Shown piece by piece: positions 18,537-28,259 of a DNA stretch of 64,000 nucleotides. Within the stretch, counting starts at the first letter, position 1, and the number at the start of each line of letters is the position of its first letter. The stretch lies in NCBI RefSeq assembly GCF_034119845.1, contig NZ_CP139420.1:1962001-2026000 (forward strand), read 5' to 3'. A program made the translations under genes and the position numbers. The stretch comes from Flavobacterium sp. NG2. GTDB taxonomy: Bacteria > Bacteroidota > Bacteroidia > Flavobacteriales > Flavobacteriaceae. Below the pieces are notes generated by a model, which worked only from the letters and a program-made list of their open reading frames with translations, did no database searches and was not told where the DNA came from.

Positions 18537-21077
18537 GTGGAACATAAAACAAAACTCTTATCCGTCAAAAGAATAATTAGATTCAGTCTTTTGAATCTAG
18601 TCATACTAGCTACAAATGCTCAAAATGTATCACAAGCAAATACCGATTTTAATTTTAATTGGAATTTTAAACTTGAGAACAACCAAAACTCAAATTGGAA
18701 GAAAGTCAATTTACCCCATGATTGGAGTGTTGAAGCTTCTTTTGATTCGATTAAAGGAGAAGGGGCTACAGGGTATTTGCCTGGAGGAATGGGCTGGTAC
18801 AAGAAAAACTTTAATTTAAAACCGAGCAAAAACCATACAAACTACATTCTTTTTGATGGGATTTATAATAATAGTGAAATCTGGCTGAATGATAAAAAAT
18901 TAGGGACACATCCTTATGGGTATTCTCCATTTTATTACGACTTAAGTGCCAGCTTAAAAAGCAATGGTGCTAATGAAATAAAAGTAAAGGTTGATCGAAC
19001 AAGGTATGCTGATAGTCGCTGGTATACTGGTTCAGGAATTTATAGAAATGTAAATTTAATCACGAAATACAATTTACATATCCCAATTTGGGGCACTTAT
19101 ATTACGACTCCAAAAGTGGACAGTCAAAAAAGTAGCATTCATTTAGAAATCAAAGTCAAAAATAACTTTGACAAGTTGGAGAACTTTGAACTGAACACTG
19201 TTTTCTTGGATAATAAAGGTGTTAAAGTTGCTGAAAAATCCATCACAGGAAAAGTAAATGCTCATAAAGAAGAAAAATTCATCATTGAATCAGTAGTAAA
19301 TAATCCTAAATTATGGGATATCGATAATCCAAATTTATACACTGCTGTAACGACCATCAAACAAAATGGGAAAGTCATTGATGAAAACAGCACTACTTTT
19401 GGAATAAGAACCATCAAGTTTGATGCTAATACTGGTTTTTATCTCAATGGTAAGAATATGAAAATCAAAGGTGTTTGTTTGCATCATGATGCGGGTTTAG
19501 TAGGAGCAGCAGTTCCTAAAGACGTTTGGAGAAGACGTTTTGAAAAATTAAAAGAAGCAGGTGTGAATGCTATTAGAATTTCACACAATCCTGGTTCAGA
19601 TGAATTTATTTCGCTTTGTGATGAAATGGGAATCATGGTTCAGGATGAGTTTTTTGACGAATGGGATAATCCAAAAGATAAAAGACTAAATATGAAAGAG
19701 CAATCCGTAGATGCTATTACTCGTGGATATACGGAACACTTTCAAGAATGGGCAGAACGTGATTTGAAAAACACCATGTTAGCTCATAGAAATCATCCGA
19801 GTATCATTCAGTGGAGTATTGGTAACGAAATAGAATGGACCTATGATAGAAATGCACAGGCAACAGGTTTCTTTAATAATATGGATTGGAGTGGGAATTA
19901 TTTTTGGTCACTTCCACCAAATTCTATCGAGAAAATTAAAGAAAAACTCCAAACATTACCGAGAGAGAAATACGATATTGGCGTTACTGCCAAAAAATTG
20001 GCCAAATGGACAAAAGAAATGGATACCACTCGCTATGTAATTGCTAATTGCATTTTGCCTTCTTCCAGTTATGAGTCTGGATATGCCGATGCCTTAGATA
20101 TCATAGGCTATAGCTACCGAAGAGTTGTTTATGACTACGGGCATAAAAACTACCCTAACTTGCCAATTATGGGGACTGAAAACGTAGCGCAATGGCACGA
20201 ATGGAAAGCCATCATGGAACGTCCTTTTATTTCAGGAACTTTTTTGTGGACAGGGATTGATTATATGGGAGAATCTAATAAAAAATGGCCTGAAAAAGGA
20301 ACGCCAAGTGGTATTTTAGATTATGCTGGTTTCGAAAAACCATCCTACCATATGATGAAATCTTTATGGAATGCGGCTCCTGAATTGTATATTGCAACTC
20401 AAACAGTTGATAAATCCACTTATAAAATAGATGATAAAACTGGTGAACCTGTTGAGAAAAAGAAAGGAGCTTGGGAGCATGCTTTGTGGGTTTGGCATGA
20501 TGTAAATGAACATTGGGAATACAATCAAGGAGCTCAAACAATTGTTGAAGTATATTCCAATTGTGAGGAAGTGGAATTGTTTTTAAATGACCGTTCTTTA
20601 GGGAAGAAAAAATTAATTGATTTTGAAGACCATATTTATAAATGGGCAGTCCCTTTTGAAGCTGGAAAATTAACCGCTAAGGGAACTAAATCAGGTAGTT
20701 CGATTATTACGGAAAGAATCACACCTAAGCAAGCGCATCATATACAGTTGACAACAGATAAAAAAGAATTGAGAGCTGACGGTTATGAAGTAGCGCACAT
20801 TGTTGCCCAAATCATGGATGCAAACAATAATCCTGTGAAAACTATAAATCCAGAAATTACTTTTACAGTCGATGGTAATTTAAAAGTATTAGGTGTTGAT
20901 AATGGTGCTGTAGATAATGTTCAAAAAATACAATCAAATAAAATTATCCCATCTCAAGGGCGATGCTTACTAATTGTTCAATCTAAGAAAGGTGAGGCTG
21001 TTTCAGGTTCTGTTAAAGCAAGTGCAAAAGAACTAAGCAGTAACACAATTCAATTAACTAATAATAATTTAAAATAA
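18537..21077 (+). CDS. GH2 beta-galactosidase-like enzyme (cassette A)
   Basis: 846 aa from a GTG start; no in-frame ATG gives a better signal peptide (hydrophobic 14-27, ending TNAQ). Domain order is GH2 sugar-binding (about 30-185), immunoglobulin-like (190-290), TIM barrel (295-600), and C-terminal DUF4982/invasin-like sandwiches. The acid/base Glu is in WSIGNEIE (about residue 430) and the nucleophile Glu in [10 protein letters not shown] (about 547). The expected role is exo-removal of beta-linked galactose, possibly a substituted one, from oligosaccharides in the periplasm. GH117 follows after 6 bases, so the pair probably works alternately on neoagaro-type chains. An insertion between the two catalytic strands ([20 protein letters not shown]) is unlike the other two GH2 genes and could shape substrate choice. 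Confidence 0.87.
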   Translation: MEHKTKLLSVKRIIRFSLLNLVILATNAQNVSQANTDFNFNWNFKLENNQNSNWKKVNLPHDWSVEASFDSIKGEGATGYLPGGMGWYKKNFNLKPSKNHTNYILFDGIYNNSEIWLNDKKLGTHPYGYSPFYYDLSASLKSNGANEIKVKVDRTRYADSRWYTGSGIYRNVNLITKYNLHIPIWGTYITTPKVDSQKSSIHLEIKVKNNFDKLENFELNTVFLDNKGVKVAEKSITGKVNAHKEEKFIIESVVNNPKLWDIDNPNLYTAVTTIKQNGKVIDENSTTFGIRTIKFDANTGFYLNGKNMKIKGVCLHHDAGLVGAAVPKDVWRRRFEKLKEAGVNAIRISHNPGSDEFISLCDEMGIMVQDEFFDEWDNPKDKRLNMKEQSVDAITRGYTEHFQEWAERDLKNTMLAHRNHPSIIQWSIGNEIEWTYDRNAQATGFFNNMDWSGNYFWSLPPNSIEKIKEKLQTLPREKYDIGVTAKKLAKWTKEMDTTRYVIANCILPSSSYESGYADALDIIGYSYRRVVYDYGHKNYPNLPIMGTENVAQWHEWKAIMERPFISGTFLWTGIDYMGESNKKWPEKGTPSGILDYAGFEKPSYHMMKSLWNAAPELYIATQTVDKSTYKIDDKTGEPVEKKKGAWEHALWVWHDVNEHWEYNQGAQTIVEVYSNCEEVELFLNDRSLGKKKLIDFEDHIYKWAVPFEAGKLTAKGTKSGSSIITERITPKQAHHIQLTTDKKELRADGYEVAHIVAQIMDANNNPVKTINPEITFTVDGNLKVLGVDNGAVDNVQKIQSNKIIPSQGRCLLIVQSKKGEAVSGSVKASAKELSSNTIQLTNNNLK

Positions 21078-21083
21078 ACCAAA

Positions 21084-22325
21084 ATGAATCTAATTAAAAA
21101 GAGCCTTTTAGGCATATTGACGACTGGAATGTTTTTGAATATGACAGCCCAATCGAAAGCTGATAAAGAATTAAGAGCCAAAGCCATAAAGTATAAAGAC
21201 AAATATGGTATTATGGATGTGGATCATTTAAGTGCAGCAACAAAACGCGCTTTACAATGGGATCAAAACTTAGGAAATGAATGGTTCATCGAATTTGGTG
21301 ATTTAAAACCACTGAAAGGGGACTTAGCTTATGAAGAAGGTGTAGTACGAAGAGATCCAAGTGCCATTATTAAAGAGAATGGTAAATATTATGTTTGGTA
21401 TTCAAAAAGCACAGGTCCTACACAAGGTTTTGGAGGGGATATGGAAAATAAAAAAGTATTTCCTTGGGACAGATGTGATATTTGGTATGCTACTTCTCAA
21501 GATGGTTGGACATGGAAAGAAGAAGGTGTAGCAATCGCTAGAGGGAAAAAAGGTTCTTATGACGACCGTTCCGTTTTTACTGTTGAAATCATGAAATGGG
21601 ATGGCAAATATTATTTGTGCTATCAAACAGTAGAAGGAATTTATAATGTGCGTGTAAAAGAAAAAGTAGGGATGGCTTGGTCAACTTCGCCAGACGGACC
21701 TTGGACTAAATTAGATGCACCAATTTTAGCTCCTGCTGAAAATGGAGTTTGGAAAGGTAAAGAAGACAACCGTTTCTTAGTGGAGAAAAAAGGTGACTTT
21801 GATAGTCATAAAACACACGACCCTTGTATCTTACCTTATAAAGGAAAATTCTATTTGTACTACAAAGGAGAACAAATGGGTGAAGAAATGACTTTTGGAG
21901 GTCGTCAAATCCGTCATGGTGTTGCCATTGCTGATAATCCATTAGGACCTTATGTGAAATCACCTTATAATCCAATTAGTAACAGTGGACATGAAATCTG
22001 TGTTTGGCCGTATAATGGCGGAATTGCTTCTTTAATTACTACAGATGGACCAGAAAAAAACACCTTACAATGGTCTCCTGATGGAATCAATTTTGAGATT
22101 AAAGCTTCTATTAAAGATGCGCCTCACGCTATTGGTTTAAATAGAACAGCGGACAATGAAAAAGAACCAACAGAAACTTTGCGTTGGGGACTAACTCATA
22201 TCTATAACAACTGGAATTATCAAAGCATTATGCGTTTTTCATCTGAAAGAAAAACAACTCATGTGGCTGTTGGTGAAAAATCAGTTGACGGCAAAACTGA
22301 AAAGGCGGAAAGCATGCACAAATAA
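21084..22325 (+). CDS. GH117 family enzyme (cassette A)
   Basis: 413 aa with a signal peptide ending near MTAQ. GH117 marks: SAATKR (50-55, SxAxxR), RRDPS with D91, THDP with D246, SGHE with H303/E304. The segment after GHE is ICVWPY, shared with the GH117 at 46345 (IVWPY) but not with those at 3463 and 53717 (TMFPF, TSLFPF), so the four copies form two subgroups. The predicted reaction is release of terminal 3,6-anhydro-L-galactose, or a related residue, from oligosaccharides. It is co-transcribed with the GH2 gene 6 bases upstream and ends at a good terminator. Activity of this subgroup is inferred, not known. Confidence 0.86.
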   Translation: MNLIKKSLLGILTTGMFLNMTAQSKADKELRAKAIKYKDKYGIMDVDHLSAATKRALQWDQNLGNEWFIEFGDLKPLKGDLAYEEGVVRRDPSAIIKENGKYYVWYSKSTGPTQGFGGDMENKKVFPWDRCDIWYATSQDGWTWKEEGVAIARGKKGSYDDRSVFTVEIMKWDGKYYLCYQTVEGIYNVRVKEKVGMAWSTSPDGPWTKLDAPILAPAENGVWKGKEDNRFLVEKKGDFDSHKTHDPCILPYKGKFYLYYKGEQMGEEMTFGGRQIRHGVAIADNPLGPYVKSPYNPISNSGHEICVWPYNGGIASLITTDGPEKNTLQWSPDGINFEIKASIKDAPHAIGLNRTADNEKEPTETLRWGLTHIYNNWNYQSIMRFSSERKTTHVAVGEKSVDGKTEKAESMHK

Positions 22326-22346
22326 AAGGATTTCCTTTCTTAAAGC

Positions 22347-22389
22347 CCCCTCTTTTCTTTCTTCGAAATTAAAAGAGGGGATTTTTTTT
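22347..22389 (+). terminator. Terminator of the GH2-GH117 operon
   Basis: CCCCTCTTTT (22347-22356) pairs with AAAAGAGGGG (22371-22380), followed by a run of eight T. It is 22 bases after the GH117 stop. Confidence 0.88.
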
Positions 22390-22426
22390 AACCCAAAATC
22401 CGAATTTGGATATTATTAAGTTTTTT

Positions 22427-22460
22427 CACGCTGATTAGGCAGATTTTCGCAGATTTTATG
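22427..22460. repeat. Dispersed CAGATT-type intergenic repeat, copy 1
   Basis: The stretch contains CACGCTGATTAGGCAGATTT followed by another CGCAGATTTT. A related stretch lies at 56283-56412 (CACGCAGATTTAGCAGATTT). It lies in the 323-base gap before the IclR gene. It has no coding potential and looks like a degenerate member of a small dispersed repeat family; function unknown. Confidence 0.45.
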
Positions 22461-22592
22461 TTATAAAAACTATTAAAAAAAATTGTGTTATCCGTGTTCT
22501 AATGTGTAATATAGGTTTAAATAGCATATAATCAGTTGTTTAGCTGATGTAATAATCTTTTTTATTTAGATTATTTATCGCTGTAATTTATC

Positions 22593-22623
22593 TTATGAAA
22601 TTTCATAAATAACAGTACTTTTG
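22593..22623 (+). promoter_or_regulatory. Promoter of the IclR gene with overlapping palindrome
   Basis: TACTTTTG at 22616-22623 fits the Bacteroidota -7 element TAnnTTTG, 25 bases before the start codon. A perfect 16-bp palindrome, TTATGAAATTTCATAA (22593-22608), covers the place of the -33 element, where no TTG is present. A palindrome in that position suggests autoregulation of the IclR-family gene. Its half-site (TGAAA) resembles that of the larger operator upstream of 23641. Confidence 0.6.
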
Positions 22624-22648
22624 TCTCAAAATTAATATTACGAGTTAT

Positions 22649-23440
22649 ATGATTCCAGAAAAAGAAGACCTAAAATCGAATTATAATGTTCCCAACCTTG
22701 AGCGAGGATTGCAAATTATTGAGTTGCTTGCTACACATCCTAAAGGGCTCACTTTGACTGAAATTATACAAACTTTAGATGTTACCAAGTCGAGTGCTTT
22801 TCGTATTACAAATACTTTGATATTTAAAAATTATTTGCAAAAAAACGAAACCTCCAAAAAAATTACGCTCTCTAGAAAATTGCTAACATTAGGGATTTCA
22901 TCCATGAATGAGCAGAGTATCGTTGAACTTTCTATCGATATCATGCGAGCCTTGCGCGATGAACTTAAAGAATCTGTAATGTTAGGGGTTGTTTTAGGAC
23001 AAACAGGAACTATTTTGGAACAAGTATCGTCTTCTTTCCCTGTTAAACTTTATGTAGAACAAGGAACTCACTTTCACCTTCATAGTTCGGTAGGAGGGAA
23101 ATCCATTCTAGCTTTTATGCCTGAGGAAGATGCAAAACCTATAATAGATGGTATTAGTTTTACTAAACTAACAAAAAATACCATCATCTCAAAAAAGACT
23201 TTTAAAGAGGAATTACTTCAGGTAAGACAAAAGGGATATGCTATTGATAATGGTGAAGATATTCAAGGTATCCATTGTATAGGAGCTCCTATTTTTAATG
23301 AATACGGTTATCCTGTAGCTTGTTTGTGGATTACGGCTCCTCATGGTAGGTTGCCACATGAAGAATTTGAAGCTAAAGGAAAAATTATCCTTCGATATGC
23401 ACTTGAAATATCTCTAAAATTAGGCTATATCGCGCGATAA
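22649..23440 (+). CDS. IclR-family transcriptional regulator
   Basis: 263 aa. The N-terminal winged helix (about 13-75, LERGLQIIELLATHPKGLTL and KSSAFRITNTL) and the C-terminal effector-binding domain (about 85-260, with the SSVGGKSILAFMPE segment) are typical of IclR. The family includes KdgR, whose boxes contain TGAAACA/TGTTTCA half-sites, and the next operon carries just such half-sites over its promoter. It most likely represses the anhydrogalactose catabolic genes and is relieved by a pathway intermediate; the ligand is not known (KDG or anhydrogalactonate are guesses). It is transcribed alone, ending at a strong terminator. Confidence 0.9.
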   Translation: MIPEKEDLKSNYNVPNLERGLQIIELLATHPKGLTLTEIIQTLDVTKSSAFRITNTLIFKNYLQKNETSKKITLSRKLLTLGISSMNEQSIVELSIDIMRALRDELKESVMLGVVLGQTGTILEQVSSSFPVKLYVEQGTHFHLHSSVGGKSILAFMPEEDAKPIIDGISFTKLTKNTIISKKTFKEELLQVRQKGYAIDNGEDIQGIHCIGAPIFNEYGYPVACLWITAPHGRLPHEEFEAKGKIILRYALEISLKLGYIAR

Positions 23441-23470
23441 TTATTTGTCTTAATACACGATACATCTTAC

Positions 23471-23505
23471 AAAAAGTGTTTTGATAATTCAAAACACTTT
23501 TTTTT
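23471..23505 (+). terminator. Terminator of the IclR gene
   Basis: AAAAAGTGTTTTGA (23471-23484) pairs perfectly with TCAAAACACTTTTT (23489-23502) over a 4-base loop, then more T. It is 30 bases after the stop. Confidence 0.88.
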
Positions 23506-23565
23506 CATCCCTTATTTTATATATGAAACTAGTTTTTCTAATGAAAAAAATCGGCTCTTAATTAA

Positions 23566-23632
23566 TTGTATATAAAATGTTATTATTATATTTGTTTCAA
23601 ATAAGAAACAAGTTTATCATTTGAAACAAATA
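23566..23632 (+). promoter_or_regulatory. Promoter and IclR-type operator of the anhydrogalactose operon
   Basis: TTG (23566-23568), 18 bases, then TATATTTG (23587-23594) is a near-ideal Bacteroidota promoter. A perfect 14-bp inverted repeat, TATTTGTTTCAAAT (23589-23602) and ATTTGAAACAAATA (23619-23632), starts inside the -7 element and ends 8 bases before the ATG at 23641. A third half-site, GAAACA (23605-23610), forms TGTTTC-N6-GAAACA with the left arm. The TGTTTC/GAAACA half-sites resemble KdgR boxes. A regulator bound here would cover the -7 element and the transcription start, which implies repression, presumably by the IclR protein encoded just upstream. Confidence 0.8.
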
Positions 23633-23640
23633 AATATATA

Positions 23641-24657
23641 ATGAAAGCAACCATTTACGAAGGGAATAAAACCTTTACAGTTATTGAAAAAGAAGTAGCG
23701 CAACCTGCTGCTGGTGAAGTTAGAATTAAAGTGGCCTATGTGGGAGTTTGTGGAACTGATGTGCACATCTATCACGGAATGATGGATAAACGTGTGAATA
23801 TTCCTGAAACGATTGGTCACGAAATGTCAGGGGTTATTGATGCTGTTGGCGAAGGAGTTAGTGGATACGCAATTGGAGACAAAGTGGTAGTTCGTCCATT
23901 AGATGACCGCAAGGCAAAAGCTTCTGATAAAGGATTCAATCATATTTGCGAAGAATTAAAATTTATTGGAATTGATAGTCCTGGAGCTATGCAACAGTAC
24001 TGGAATGTACCTGCTTTTACCTTACATAAATTAAAGGAAACTACCGACTTAAAATTAGCTGCACTAATCGAACCATTATCAGTTGCTACACATGATGTAC
24101 GTAGAAGTGGATTGGTAAAAGGAGAAACAGCAGTTGTTTTAGGAGGAGGCCCTATAGGTTTGTTAGTAGCGATGGCTGCAAAAGAAGTAGGAGCACAGGT
24201 AATTATTTCAGAGGTTAATCCTAATCGTATTGCTAAAGCTAAAGAACTTGGTTTTGATGCAGTAAGCCCAATTGAGGTGGATTTAGTGGAATATGTGAAA
24301 TCAAAAACAGATAACCGTAGAGCGGATGTAGTTTTTGAAGTAGCTGGAGTACAACCTGCCTTAGACATTATGTGTGAAGTAGCTGGAATTAGAGGAAGAA
24401 TCTTGATGGTTGCTATTCACGGAGAGAAAAAACCAGTAGATTTATTTAAATTTTTCTGGAAAGAATTAAGCTTAATCGGTGCTCGTGTTTATGAAAAAGA
24501 AGACTACGAAAAAGCAATTCAATTAATTACGGCTAATGAGTTGCCATTCGAACAAATGATAACAGATGTACAGCCGTTGACGAATATCCAACAAGTATTT
24601 GAAAATATCGACAAAAATCCAGAAGGCTTAAAAGTATTAATGGATTGCCAAGCATAA
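23641..24657 (+). CDS. Zinc-type medium-chain dehydrogenase, probable KDGal 5-dehydrogenase
   Basis: 338 aa, cytosolic MDR dehydrogenase. Catalytic-zinc ligands are visible in GVCGTD (Cys about 37) and TIGHEMSG (His about 60); the NAD-binding GGGPIGLL motif is near 167. The four-cysteine structural zinc loop is absent: the region reads PLDDRKAKASDKGFNHICEE with one Cys. In the known bacterial route, anhydrogalactonate becomes 2-keto-3-deoxy-L-galactonate, which is oxidised at C5 and re-reduced to 2-keto-3-deoxy-D-gluconate. An MDR plus a KduD-like SDR in one operon fits those two steps, and I assign this gene to the oxidation by inference. First gene after the operator. Confidence 0.75.
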   Translation: MKATIYEGNKTFTVIEKEVAQPAAGEVRIKVAYVGVCGTDVHIYHGMMDKRVNIPETIGHEMSGVIDAVGEGVSGYAIGDKVVVRPLDDRKAKASDKGFNHICEELKFIGIDSPGAMQQYWNVPAFTLHKLKETTDLKLAALIEPLSVATHDVRRSGLVKGETAVVLGGGPIGLLVAMAAKEVGAQVIISEVNPNRIAKAKELGFDAVSPIEVDLVEYVKSKTDNRRADVVFEVAGVQPALDIMCEVAGIRGRILMVAIHGEKKPVDLFKFFWKELSLIGARVYEKEDYEKAIQLITANELPFEQMITDVQPLTNIQQVFENIDKNPEGLKVLMDCQA

Positions 24658-24681
24658 ATAATAACAATTAAACAAAAAAAG

Positions 24682-25452
24682 ATGAGCGTTTTAGATACAT
24701 TCAGTTTAAAAGGAAAAATTGCATTGGTAACAGGATGCAAAAGAGGAATTGGAAAAGCAATGGCTATAGGTTTGGCGCAAGCAGGTGCTGATATCATTGG
24801 TGTAAGTGCTTCATTAGAAACAGAAGGAAGTGCAGTTGAAAAAGAAGTAACAGCCTTAGGTAGAAAATTTAAAGGATATACTTGTGACTTTGGTGACAGA
24901 AAATCATTGTATGCATTTATTGAAGCTGTAAAAGCTGATTTTCCACAAATCGATATTTTGGTCAATAATGCGGGTACTATCTTAAGAGCACCAGCCGCTG
25001 AGCATCCAGATGAAATGTGGGACAAAGTGGTTGAAGTAAATCAAAATGCACAATTCATTCTAACGAGAGAAATAGGAAAAGAAATGGTAGCTAGAGGGAA
25101 CGGAAAAATTGTTTTCACAGCTTCATTATTGACTTTCCAAGGGGGTATTACTGTTCCAGGTTATGCTGCAAGTAAAGGAGCTATTGGTCAATTAACAATG
25201 GCTTTTGCTAACGAATGGGCAGGTAAAGGTGTAAATGTAAATGCCATTGCACCAGGGTATATCGATACGGATAACACAGAAGCATTGCGTAACGACCCTG
25301 TTCGTTCGGCTTCTATTTTAGGACGTATTCCTGCGGGACGTTGGGGTAAACCAGAAGATTTTGCTGGTCCAACAGTTTTCTTATGTTCAGAAGCAGCTTC
25401 TTACATGCACGGTACAACGATGCTTGTTGATGGTGGATGGATGGGACGATAA
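24682..25452 (+). CDS. KduD-like short-chain oxidoreductase
   Basis: 256 aa classical SDR: TGCKRGIG (cofactor), NNAG, catalytic Ser in TASLLTF and YAASK. It resembles 2-deoxy-gluconate/2,5-diketo-3-deoxygluconate reductases (KduD type). Its expected job here is reduction of 2,5-diketo-3-deoxy-galactonate to KDG, the partner step to the dehydrogenase 24 bases upstream. Direction of catalysis and exact substrate are inferred from the operon. Cytosolic; no signal peptide. Confidence 0.78.
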   Translation: MSVLDTFSLKGKIALVTGCKRGIGKAMAIGLAQAGADIIGVSASLETEGSAVEKEVTALGRKFKGYTCDFGDRKSLYAFIEAVKADFPQIDILVNNAGTILRAPAAEHPDEMWDKVVEVNQNAQFILTREIGKEMVARGNGKIVFTASLLTFQGGITVPGYAASKGAIGQLTMAFANEWAGKGVNVNAIAPGYIDTDNTEALRNDPVRSASILGRIPAGRWGKPEDFAGPTVFLCSEAASYMHGTTMLVDGGWMGR

Positions 25453-25479
25453 ATTGTTTAAAATTTAATAAAAGTAAAG

Positions 25480-26934
25480 ATGGCAGAAATTAAAGAATAC
25501 CAATTATTTATTAATGGTGAGTGGAAAACTTCTACTTCTGGTGAAACAATTGATGTTTTAAGCCCAGCTACAGAAGAAGTGGTGGCAAGAGTACAAAATG
25601 GTACTGCTGAAGAAGCGCTAGAAACCTTAGCGTTTGCTGACAAAGCACAAAAAGAATGGAAAAAGAAACCTGCAAGAGAAAGAGCTGAATTATTATATAA
25701 GTTCTCTAATGAAATTAAAGCGAACTCAGAATATTTAGCGCAATTAATTGTTAAAGAGCAAGGAAAATTATTAAAAGTAGCTCGTTTTGAAGTTGCCGTT
25801 GCATCATCATTCATTGAATATGCTTGCGAAGGAGCACGTCGCATTGAAGGAGATATTATTCCTTCTGATAATCCAAACGAGCAAATTTGGATTCAAAAAG
25901 TACCTCGTGGGGTTATTGTTGCTATCACGGCTTGGAACTTTCCTTTTGCATTAGCGGCTCGTAAGTTGGGACCTGCTTTGATTGCAGGAAACAGTATTGT
26001 GATTAAACCAACATCTGAAACACCTTTATCAACCTTAGAGTTAGGAAATATTGCTAATAAAGTGGGAATTCCTGCGGGAGTAATTAACATTCTAACAGGT
26101 CCTGGTAGAGCGATGGGGAATGCTTTGGTAAAAAGCCCAATCACTAAAATGGTTACCATGACAGGTTCTACGCCTGTAGGTCAAGATATTGCTCGTAATG
26201 CAGCAGAAAATCTAACGCACGTACAATTAGAACTAGGAGGAAAAGCGCCTTTTATCGTTTTTGCTGATGCAGATATTGATGCTGCAGTAGATGCTGCTTT
26301 GCATTCTCGTTTTGACAACTGTGGTCAAGTGTGTACATGTAACGAACGTATGTATTTACACGAAGATATCTATGATGTTTTCATGGAAAAATTCATTCCA
26401 AAAGTAAAAGCACTTAAAGTTGGCGACCCAATGCTAGAAGAAACCGATATGGGACCTAAAGTAAATGCTGCTGAGTTGAAAGCTATGGAGCACCTTGTTG
26501 CTGTAAGTATCAAAGAAGGGGCAACTGTTGCAACTGGTGGAAACAAACCAACAGGTCCTGGATTTGAAAAAGGATACTGGTTTGAACCAACTGTTTTAAC
26601 TAATGTTACGCAAGAGATGACTATCGTTCATGAAGAGTCTTTTGGACCAATTTTACCTGTACTTAAATTCAAGACTTTTGAAGAAGTAATCGGGTATGCT
26701 AATGATTGCGAATATGGTTTGGCGGCGATGGTTTTCACCAACGATATGAGCACCATTATGAAATGTAATGATGAACTAGAATACGGAGAAATTTACGTAA
26801 ACCGTGGTCATGGTGAGCAACACCAAGGTTTCCACAACGGATATAAATTATCTGGTTCTGGTGGGGAAGACGGTAAATACGGTTTTGAACAATATTTAGA
26901 AAAGAAAACTTTCTATATTAGACATAAAGCTTAA
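25480..26934 (+). CDS. Aldehyde dehydrogenase, probable 3,6-anhydro-galactose dehydrogenase
   Basis: 484 aa, full-length ALDH of the lactaldehyde/glycolaldehyde (AldA-like) group. Catalytic Cys285 is in GQVCTCNER, the general-base Glu (about 251) in LELGGKAP, and a cofactor-binding TGSTPVG segment is near 228. In agar-degrading bacteria an enzyme of this family oxidises 3,6-anhydro-L-galactose to anhydrogalactonate. The cycloisomerase that would use the product is encoded next but one transcription element away. Cytosolic. A hairpin with T-tail follows 46 bases after the stop. Confidence 0.84.
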   Translation: MAEIKEYQLFINGEWKTSTSGETIDVLSPATEEVVARVQNGTAEEALETLAFADKAQKEWKKKPARERAELLYKFSNEIKANSEYLAQLIVKEQGKLLKVARFEVAVASSFIEYACEGARRIEGDIIPSDNPNEQIWIQKVPRGVIVAITAWNFPFALAARKLGPALIAGNSIVIKPTSETPLSTLELGNIANKVGIPAGVINILTGPGRAMGNALVKSPITKMVTMTGSTPVGQDIARNAAENLTHVQLELGGKAPFIVFADADIDAAVDAALHSRFDNCGQVCTCNERMYLHEDIYDVFMEKFIPKVKALKVGDPMLEETDMGPKVNAAELKAMEHLVAVSIKEGATVATGGNKPTGPGFEKGYWFEPTVLTNVTQEMTIVHEESFGPILPVLKFKTFEEVIGYANDCEYGLAAMVFTNDMSTIMKCNDELEYGEIYVNRGHGEQHQGFHNGYKLSGSGGEDGKYGFEQYLEKKTFYIRHKA

Positions 26935-26979
26935 GTTAATACCATTTGCTATTGATTTTTTTCAAAGAAATCGTTTTGT

Positions 26980-27023
26980 AAAAAGCACTCCAGTACAGGG
27001 TTTTACTGTTACTGGAGCTTTTT
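26980..27023 (+). terminator. Internal terminator or attenuator in the catabolic operon
   Basis: AAAAAGCACTCCAGTA pairs with TACTGGAGCTTTTT (stem of 8 bp plus the A/T flank), loop 14 bases. It lies between the aldehyde dehydrogenase and cycloisomerase genes in a 200-base gap. Downstream genes may therefore need read-through or a second promoter. I found no TAnnTTTG match in 27024-27134. Confidence 0.72.
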
Positions 27024-27134
27024 CGGTAAATAGCATGACAAAAAATAAGTGAATGGATTTTCAAATAGAATAAGAACAAATGTATTGTTGATTTCTGTAG
27101 ATAATCCAGATTAAATAAAAATACATAGACGAAG

Positions 27135-28229
27135 ATGAATACAGCAATTAAAAATGTAAAAGTCCAATTGTTTAAAGTGCCATTGCCAGAGATTTTAAAC
27201 GATGCAAAGCATGGAGATCATTCTCATTTCGAATTGGTAACAACTACCATAACTCTTGAAGATGGTTCAGAAGGAACAGGATATACGTATACTGGTGGTA
27301 AAGGTGGTCATGCGATAAAAGCGATGCTAGAACACGACTTTGCTTCGGTTTTAGTAGGTAAAGATGGAACTGATATTGATGGAATTTATGATTTCATGGA
27401 ATGGCATGTACATTATGTAGGTCGTGGCGGAATTGCTTCATTTGCTATTTCAACCATAGATATTGCGTTATGGGATATTAAATGTAAAAAAGCAGGACAG
27501 CCTTTATGGAAAATGGCTGGCGGACAAGGTAATACTTGTAAAGCGTATTGTGGAGGAATCGATTTACAATTTCCTATCGAAAAACTTTTGCGCAACATGC
27601 AAGGGTATATGGATGCAGGTTTCAAAGCGGTGAAAATCAAAATTGGGCGTGAAAACCTAGAGGAAGATTTAGAGCGCATCAAAGCCGTTCGCGAATTTGT
27701 AGGTCCAGACGTGACTTTTATGGTAGATGCTAATTATTCCATGTCTAAAGAAAAGGCGATTCGTGCCATCGAAGGTTTCAAACAATACGATATTACTTGG
27801 TTTGAAGAACCAATCATCCCAGACGATTATAAAGGTTATGGTGAAATTGTTGACAAAACAGGATTCCCATTAGCAATGGGTGAAAACTTACATACCATTC
27901 ACGAATTTGAGTATGCTTTTGACCAAGCCAAATTATCATTTATTCAACCAGATGCCTCTAACTGTGGCGGAATTACAGGTTGGTTAGCAGCTGCTAGATT
28001 GGCAGACAAACATAACATACCCGCTTGTTCACACGGTATGCAAGAACTACACGTAAGTTTGGTTTCGGCACAGCCTAATTCGGGTTGGTTAGAAGTACAT
28101 AGTTTCCCTATTGACCAATACACAACACGTCCATTGGTGGTAGAAAACCATAGAGCTGTTGCTCCTGATTATCCTGGAACAGGAGTTATTTTTGACTGGG
28201 AAAAACTAGCTCCTTATGAGCAAAAATAA
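27135..28229 (+). CDS. Enolase-superfamily 3,6-anhydro-galactonate cycloisomerase
   Basis: 364 aa, mandelate racemase/muconate lactonising subgroup. Visible active-site elements: KIK in FKAVKIKIG (about 166), metal ligands in VDANYS (about 197), WFEEPI (about 222) and MGENLHT (about 249), and a His in CSHGMQE (about 299). In the L-anhydrogalactose route this family opens anhydrogalactonate to 2-keto-3-deoxy-galactonate. Together with the ALDH, MDR and SDR genes it completes the route to KDG. The family is certain; the substrate is strongly suggested by four GH117 genes in the locus, but other sugar-acid dehydratases share the fold. Confidence 0.85.
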   Translation: MNTAIKNVKVQLFKVPLPEILNDAKHGDHSHFELVTTTITLEDGSEGTGYTYTGGKGGHAIKAMLEHDFASVLVGKDGTDIDGIYDFMEWHVHYVGRGGIASFAISTIDIALWDIKCKKAGQPLWKMAGGQGNTCKAYCGGIDLQFPIEKLLRNMQGYMDAGFKAVKIKIGRENLEEDLERIKAVREFVGPDVTFMVDANYSMSKEKAIRAIEGFKQYDITWFEEPIIPDDYKGYGEIVDKTGFPLAMGENLHTIHEFEYAFDQAKLSFIQPDASNCGGITGWLAAARLADKHNIPACSHGMQELHVSLVSAQPNSGWLEVHSFPIDQYTTRPLVVENHRAVAPDYPGTGVIFDWEKLAPYEQK

Positions 28230-28259
28230 GATGTTAACTAACCAAAAAAGATTAACCCC

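Noticed and set aside
23940..25025. Long minus-strand open frames opposite the dehydrogenase and SDR genes
   Set aside because: They lie wholly antisense to well-supported genes, have no family features, and arise from the codon bias of the plus-strand genes.
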